Both the position numbers and the translations under genes were made by a program. From Alphaproteobacteria bacterium (lineage in GTDB: Bacteria > Pseudomonadota > Alphaproteobacteria > ATCC43930 > CGMCC-115725), in assembly GCA_030037055.1 (NCBI GenBank), contig JASHRZ010000619.1:1-16521 (forward strand): a stretch of DNA of 16,521 nucleotides, read 5' to 3'. Of the stretch, positions 14,738 through 16,521 are shown in pieces. Below the pieces are notes generated by a model. That model saw only the letters and a list, made by a program, of their open reading frames with translations. It searched no databases and was not told where the DNA came from. Every line of letters starts with the position of its first letter. Positions within the stretch are counted from its first letter, which is position 1.

Positions 14738-14750
14738 CTTCCAATGGAAG
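14738..14750. promoter_or_regulatory. Perfect 13-bp palindrome CTTCCA-A-TGGAAG beside the -35 box
   Basis: CTTCCA (14738-14743) and TGGAAG (14745-14750) are perfect inverted copies around one base. The site ends one base upstream of the candidate -35 of the cyclase promoter, a position used by activators. The rest of the gene-free stretch up to 14935 shows only a 5-bp hairpin (CCTCG-TGAG-CGAGG, 14859-14872) without a T run. Confidence 0.3.
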
Positions 14751-14935
14751 AAGCGGGAGGAGATCGCGACCCTGTCGACAGACATTCCAAAGCAGCGGCA
14801 GCTTCGCGATGCTTCACCGCCGCCAAAAAGCAACCTTGAATTGAATGGCACATCTCGACCTCGTGAGCGAGGAATGGCCGGTGGTCGCGCCATTCTTACC
14901 GGGCGCGGATGATGCGCCGTGATTCGGCCCGCTTC

Positions 14936-16045
14936 CTAGTCGCGCGCCGCGGTTGCCGCCGCCTGCGGCAGGTAGTCCCCCGGATCGAGTGCGCGGGTGC
15001 CGTGGCGGATCTCGAAATGAAGCTGCGCCTCGCCGACCGCGCCGGTCGCGCCGACCCGCGCGATCGGCTGACCGCGCCGCACCTTCTCCCCGCGCTTCAC
15101 CAGCAGCGCCGAATTATGGGCGTAGGCGGTCATCCAGCCATCGGCGTGCTTGATCAGCACGAGATTGCCGTAACCGCGCAGCTCGTTGCCGGCATAAGCG
15201 ACGATGCCGGCGTCGGCGGCCAGCACCGCGGTGCCTTCGGGCGCGGCGATGTTGATGCCGTCGTTATGGGTCCCGCCCGCGTCATCGCCGTAAGCGGCGA
15301 TGATGCGGCCGTGCACCGGCCAGACAAAGCTGTGGCTGGCCTCGCGCGGCGCTGGCGCAGGCGCCGGCAGGGCCGCGGTCCTCTCCTCTGCCGGCTGGGC
15401 CACGGCGGTCGGCGCGGGAGGCGCGGAGGCGGGCTTCTCCTCCGGGGGCGGCGGCGCAGGCTCGGCGGAGGCCCGCGGGGCCGCGAGCGGCGCCAGCTCG
15501 CCGCCGCCGGATGCGGGAGGCGCCGCTGCCGCGGCGTAGGCAGAACCGGGTGCGGTCGCCTGGATCACCGGCGTGCGCGCGCTCTCCACCGCCGCCGGCA
15601 GGAGAAGCGATTGGCCGACGCGCACGCGATAGGGCGGTTCGAGCCCGTTGCTGCGTGCCAGTGTGCTGGTGTCGACGCCATAGCGCCGGGAGATGCTGTA
15701 GAGCGTGTCGCCGGGCTCGACGACGTGCTGGCGAACTTGCGGCACGACGAGGCTGTTTCCAGCGGCAAGCCGGTAAGGCGGCGCCAGGCCATTGGCCTCG
15801 ATCAGCGAACGCACGGGCACGTCATAGCGGCGGGCGACGCCGTAGAGCGTTTCGCCCTGCTGCACCACCACCCGGTCGGGATGCGGCACCATCGATTGCG
15901 GCCCGCGCGGCGGCCCGCTCGCCGCCGGCGCTGCTCCGGGGGGCGAGCCGCCGGCAACCACCGGTGCCGGCGCCGTAGTGCGTGCGCAACCCGCCAGCGC
16001 CGCCAGCAGCAGCGCCGCAAGACGCAGGCGGACCGAGGTCCTCAT
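14936..16045 (-). CDS. nlpD: NlpD-like lipoprotein: two LysM domains and a degenerate M23 (LytM) domain
   Basis: This 369-residue envelope protein probably binds peptidoglycan and activates cell-separation amidases. A lipoprotein signal ends in LAGC (lipidated Cys20). Two LysM domains follow: about residues 57-102 (VVVQQGETLYGVARRYDV) and 107-150 (HVVEPGDTLYSISRRYGV). A long Pro/Ala-rich linker runs from about 151 to 236. The C-terminal LytM domain covers about 238-360. In active LytM enzymes zinc is held by HxxxD and HxH; here these positions are Asn261, Asn265, Gln341 and His343, so only one ligand is left. NlpD and EnvC of E. coli are likewise inactive amidase activators. The gene follows pcm by 52 bp on the same strand, as in pcm-nlpD arrangements. 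A clear ribosome-binding site was not seen. Confidence 0.9.
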   Translation of the reverse strand: MRTSVRLRLAALLLAALAGCARTTAPAPVVAGGSPPGAAPAASGPPRGPQSMVPHPDRVVVQQGETLYGVARRYDVPVRSLIEANGLAPPYRLAAGNSLVVPQVRQHVVEPGDTLYSISRRYGVDTSTLARSNGLEPPYRVRVGQSLLLPAAVESARTPVIQATAPGSAYAAAAAPPASGGGELAPLAAPRASAEPAPPPPEEKPASAPPAPTAVAQPAEERTAALPAPAPAPREASHSFVWPVHGRIIAAYGDDAGGTHNDGINIAAPEGTAVLAADAGIVAYAGNELRGYGNLVLIKHADGWMTAYAHNSALLVKRGEKVRRGQPIARVGATGAVGEAQLHFEIRHGTRALDPGDYLPQAAATAARD

Positions 16046-16097
16046 GACCGCAGTCTAGACCGGATCTCCCGTAGAGGCACGAGCGGCAACGGCGCGC

Positions 16098-16521
16098 TCA
16101 TTCGGGCTTGGCGCGCGGCAACCCCGCCACCAGCGGCACGAAGCGCACCGCCCCCAGATCCTCGGTGAGGAACGCGCCGTCTCGGCGGCGGATGCGCAAC
16201 AGCACCTGGTCGCGCCGCTCTTCGCCCACTGGCGCCACGAGGACGCCGTCCTCGGCGAGGCTGTCGAGCAGGATCTGCGGCACTTCCGGCGCGGCCGCGG
16301 TGACCATGATGCGGTCGAACGGCGCCTGCTCGGGCCAGCCCTTGCTGCCATCGCCGAGGCGGGTCGTCACGTTGTGGATCTTGAGCTCGGCGAAGCGTTT
16401 CTCGGCCTCCTTGAGCAGCGCGCGATGGCGCTCCATGGTGAAGACGCGGCGGCAGAGCTTCGCCAGCACCGCCGCCTGGTAGCCCGAGCCGGTGCCGATC
16501 TCCAGCACCTTGTGGCGGTCG
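16098..16521 (-). CDS. pcm: Protein-L-isoaspartate O-methyltransferase (5' end beyond window)
   Basis: The C-terminal 141 residues of Pcm are present; the gene begins beyond the right edge. Pcm uses S-adenosylmethionine to methylate isoaspartyl residues in damaged proteins in the cytosol so they can return to normal aspartate. The SAM-binding motif VLEIGTGSGYQAAVL is intact at the start of the visible part. It is followed by VFTMERHRALLKEAEKRF (motif II region), a GDGSKGWPEQAPFDRIMVTAAAPEVP stretch (motif II/III, characteristic of Pcm), and LLDSLAEDGVLVAPVG. The codon read as a start at 16508 is an internal GTG; the frame runs on to the window end. The stop at 16098 is 52 bp from nlpD, and the two are probably co-transcribed. 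Confidence 0.94.
   Translation of the reverse strand, partial: DRHKVLEIGTGSGYQAAVLAKLCRRVFTMERHRALLKEAEKRFAELKIHNVTTRLGDGSKGWPEQAPFDRIMVTAAAPEVPQILLDSLAEDGVLVAPVGEERRDQVLLRIRRRDGAFLTEDLGAVRFVPLVAGLPRAKPE

Noticed and set aside
14859..14872. Hairpin CCTCG-TGAG-CGAGG as the terminator of the nlpD-pcm unit
   Set aside because: The stem is only 5 bp and no T run follows on either strand.
14909..16168. Rightward open frame of 419 codons across the NlpD-like gene
   Set aside because: Antisense to a gene with a clear lipobox, two LysM domains and a LytM domain; the Arg/Gly-rich translation looks non-coding.
1..16521. tRNA, rRNA, CRISPR array, insertion sequence or integrase
   Set aside because: No cloverleaf, regular direct-repeat array, transposase or recombinase motif was recognised by reading both strands. 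A profile search could still find a short RNA.

Overview
The window is GC-rich and gene-dense, and it reads as the chromosome of an alphaproteobacterium. The strongest reason is gene content. A leftward yajC-secD-secF-Mth938-domain operon, a DUF815-type AAA ATPase, a LysM/M23 NlpD-like lipoprotein and a pcm gene form a set that, from general knowledge, lies close together in many alphaproteobacteria. Genus and species cannot be told from the sequence.

Layout, left to right. Positions 1-1030 run rightward: the tail of an unknown membrane protein (1-66), a stand-alone PuuD/DUF989-type membrane protein (84-593), a good terminator, then a DUF1330 gene (743-1030) with its own candidate promoter. 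Positions 1031-4367 run leftward: yajC, secD, secF and a small Mth938/DUF498 protein, i.e. the SecDF-YajC accessory part of the Sec translocon. The last of these ends directly against the DUF1330 stop codon. A DUF815 ATPase (4499-5365) is divergent from yajC, and both have plausible sigma70-type promoters in the 131-bp gap.

Positions 5366-14935 look like an accessory block set between the ATPase gene and the nlpD-pcm pair. It has three modules. (a) 5476-9471, rightward: a metal (Zn/Mn-type) ABC transporter of ATPase, permease and binding protein, translationally coupled to a membrane-anchored protein with seven ~55-residue NxxGxxAF repeats, probably a seven-bladed beta-propeller. A perfect 7+7 bp dyad sits exactly over the candidate -10 of this operon, and the binding protein has Glu in place of the first metal-binding His. 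(b) 9514-12362, leftward: a TonB-dependent receptor preceded by a DUF2946-like small Cys-containing protein. About 170 nt upstream of it carry, in the right order and roughly the right spacing, the conserved blocks of a diverged cobalamin riboswitch. This suggests corrinoid- or cobalt-linked control of outer-membrane uptake. (c) 12609-14671, leftward: a secreted cyclase-family (PF04199-like) hydrolase followed by an orphan Tat-exported type-1 periplasmic binding protein, with two perfect short palindromes around the candidate promoter.

Positions 14936-16521 run leftward: an NlpD-like lipoprotein with two LysM domains and a catalytically degenerate M23 domain, then the 5'-truncated pcm gene.

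No tRNA, rRNA, CRISPR array, transposase or integrase was seen. The longest gene-free stretches are all under 300 bp: 14672-14935 (palindromes and promoter), 12363-12608 (riboswitch candidate) and 594-742 (terminator and promoter).
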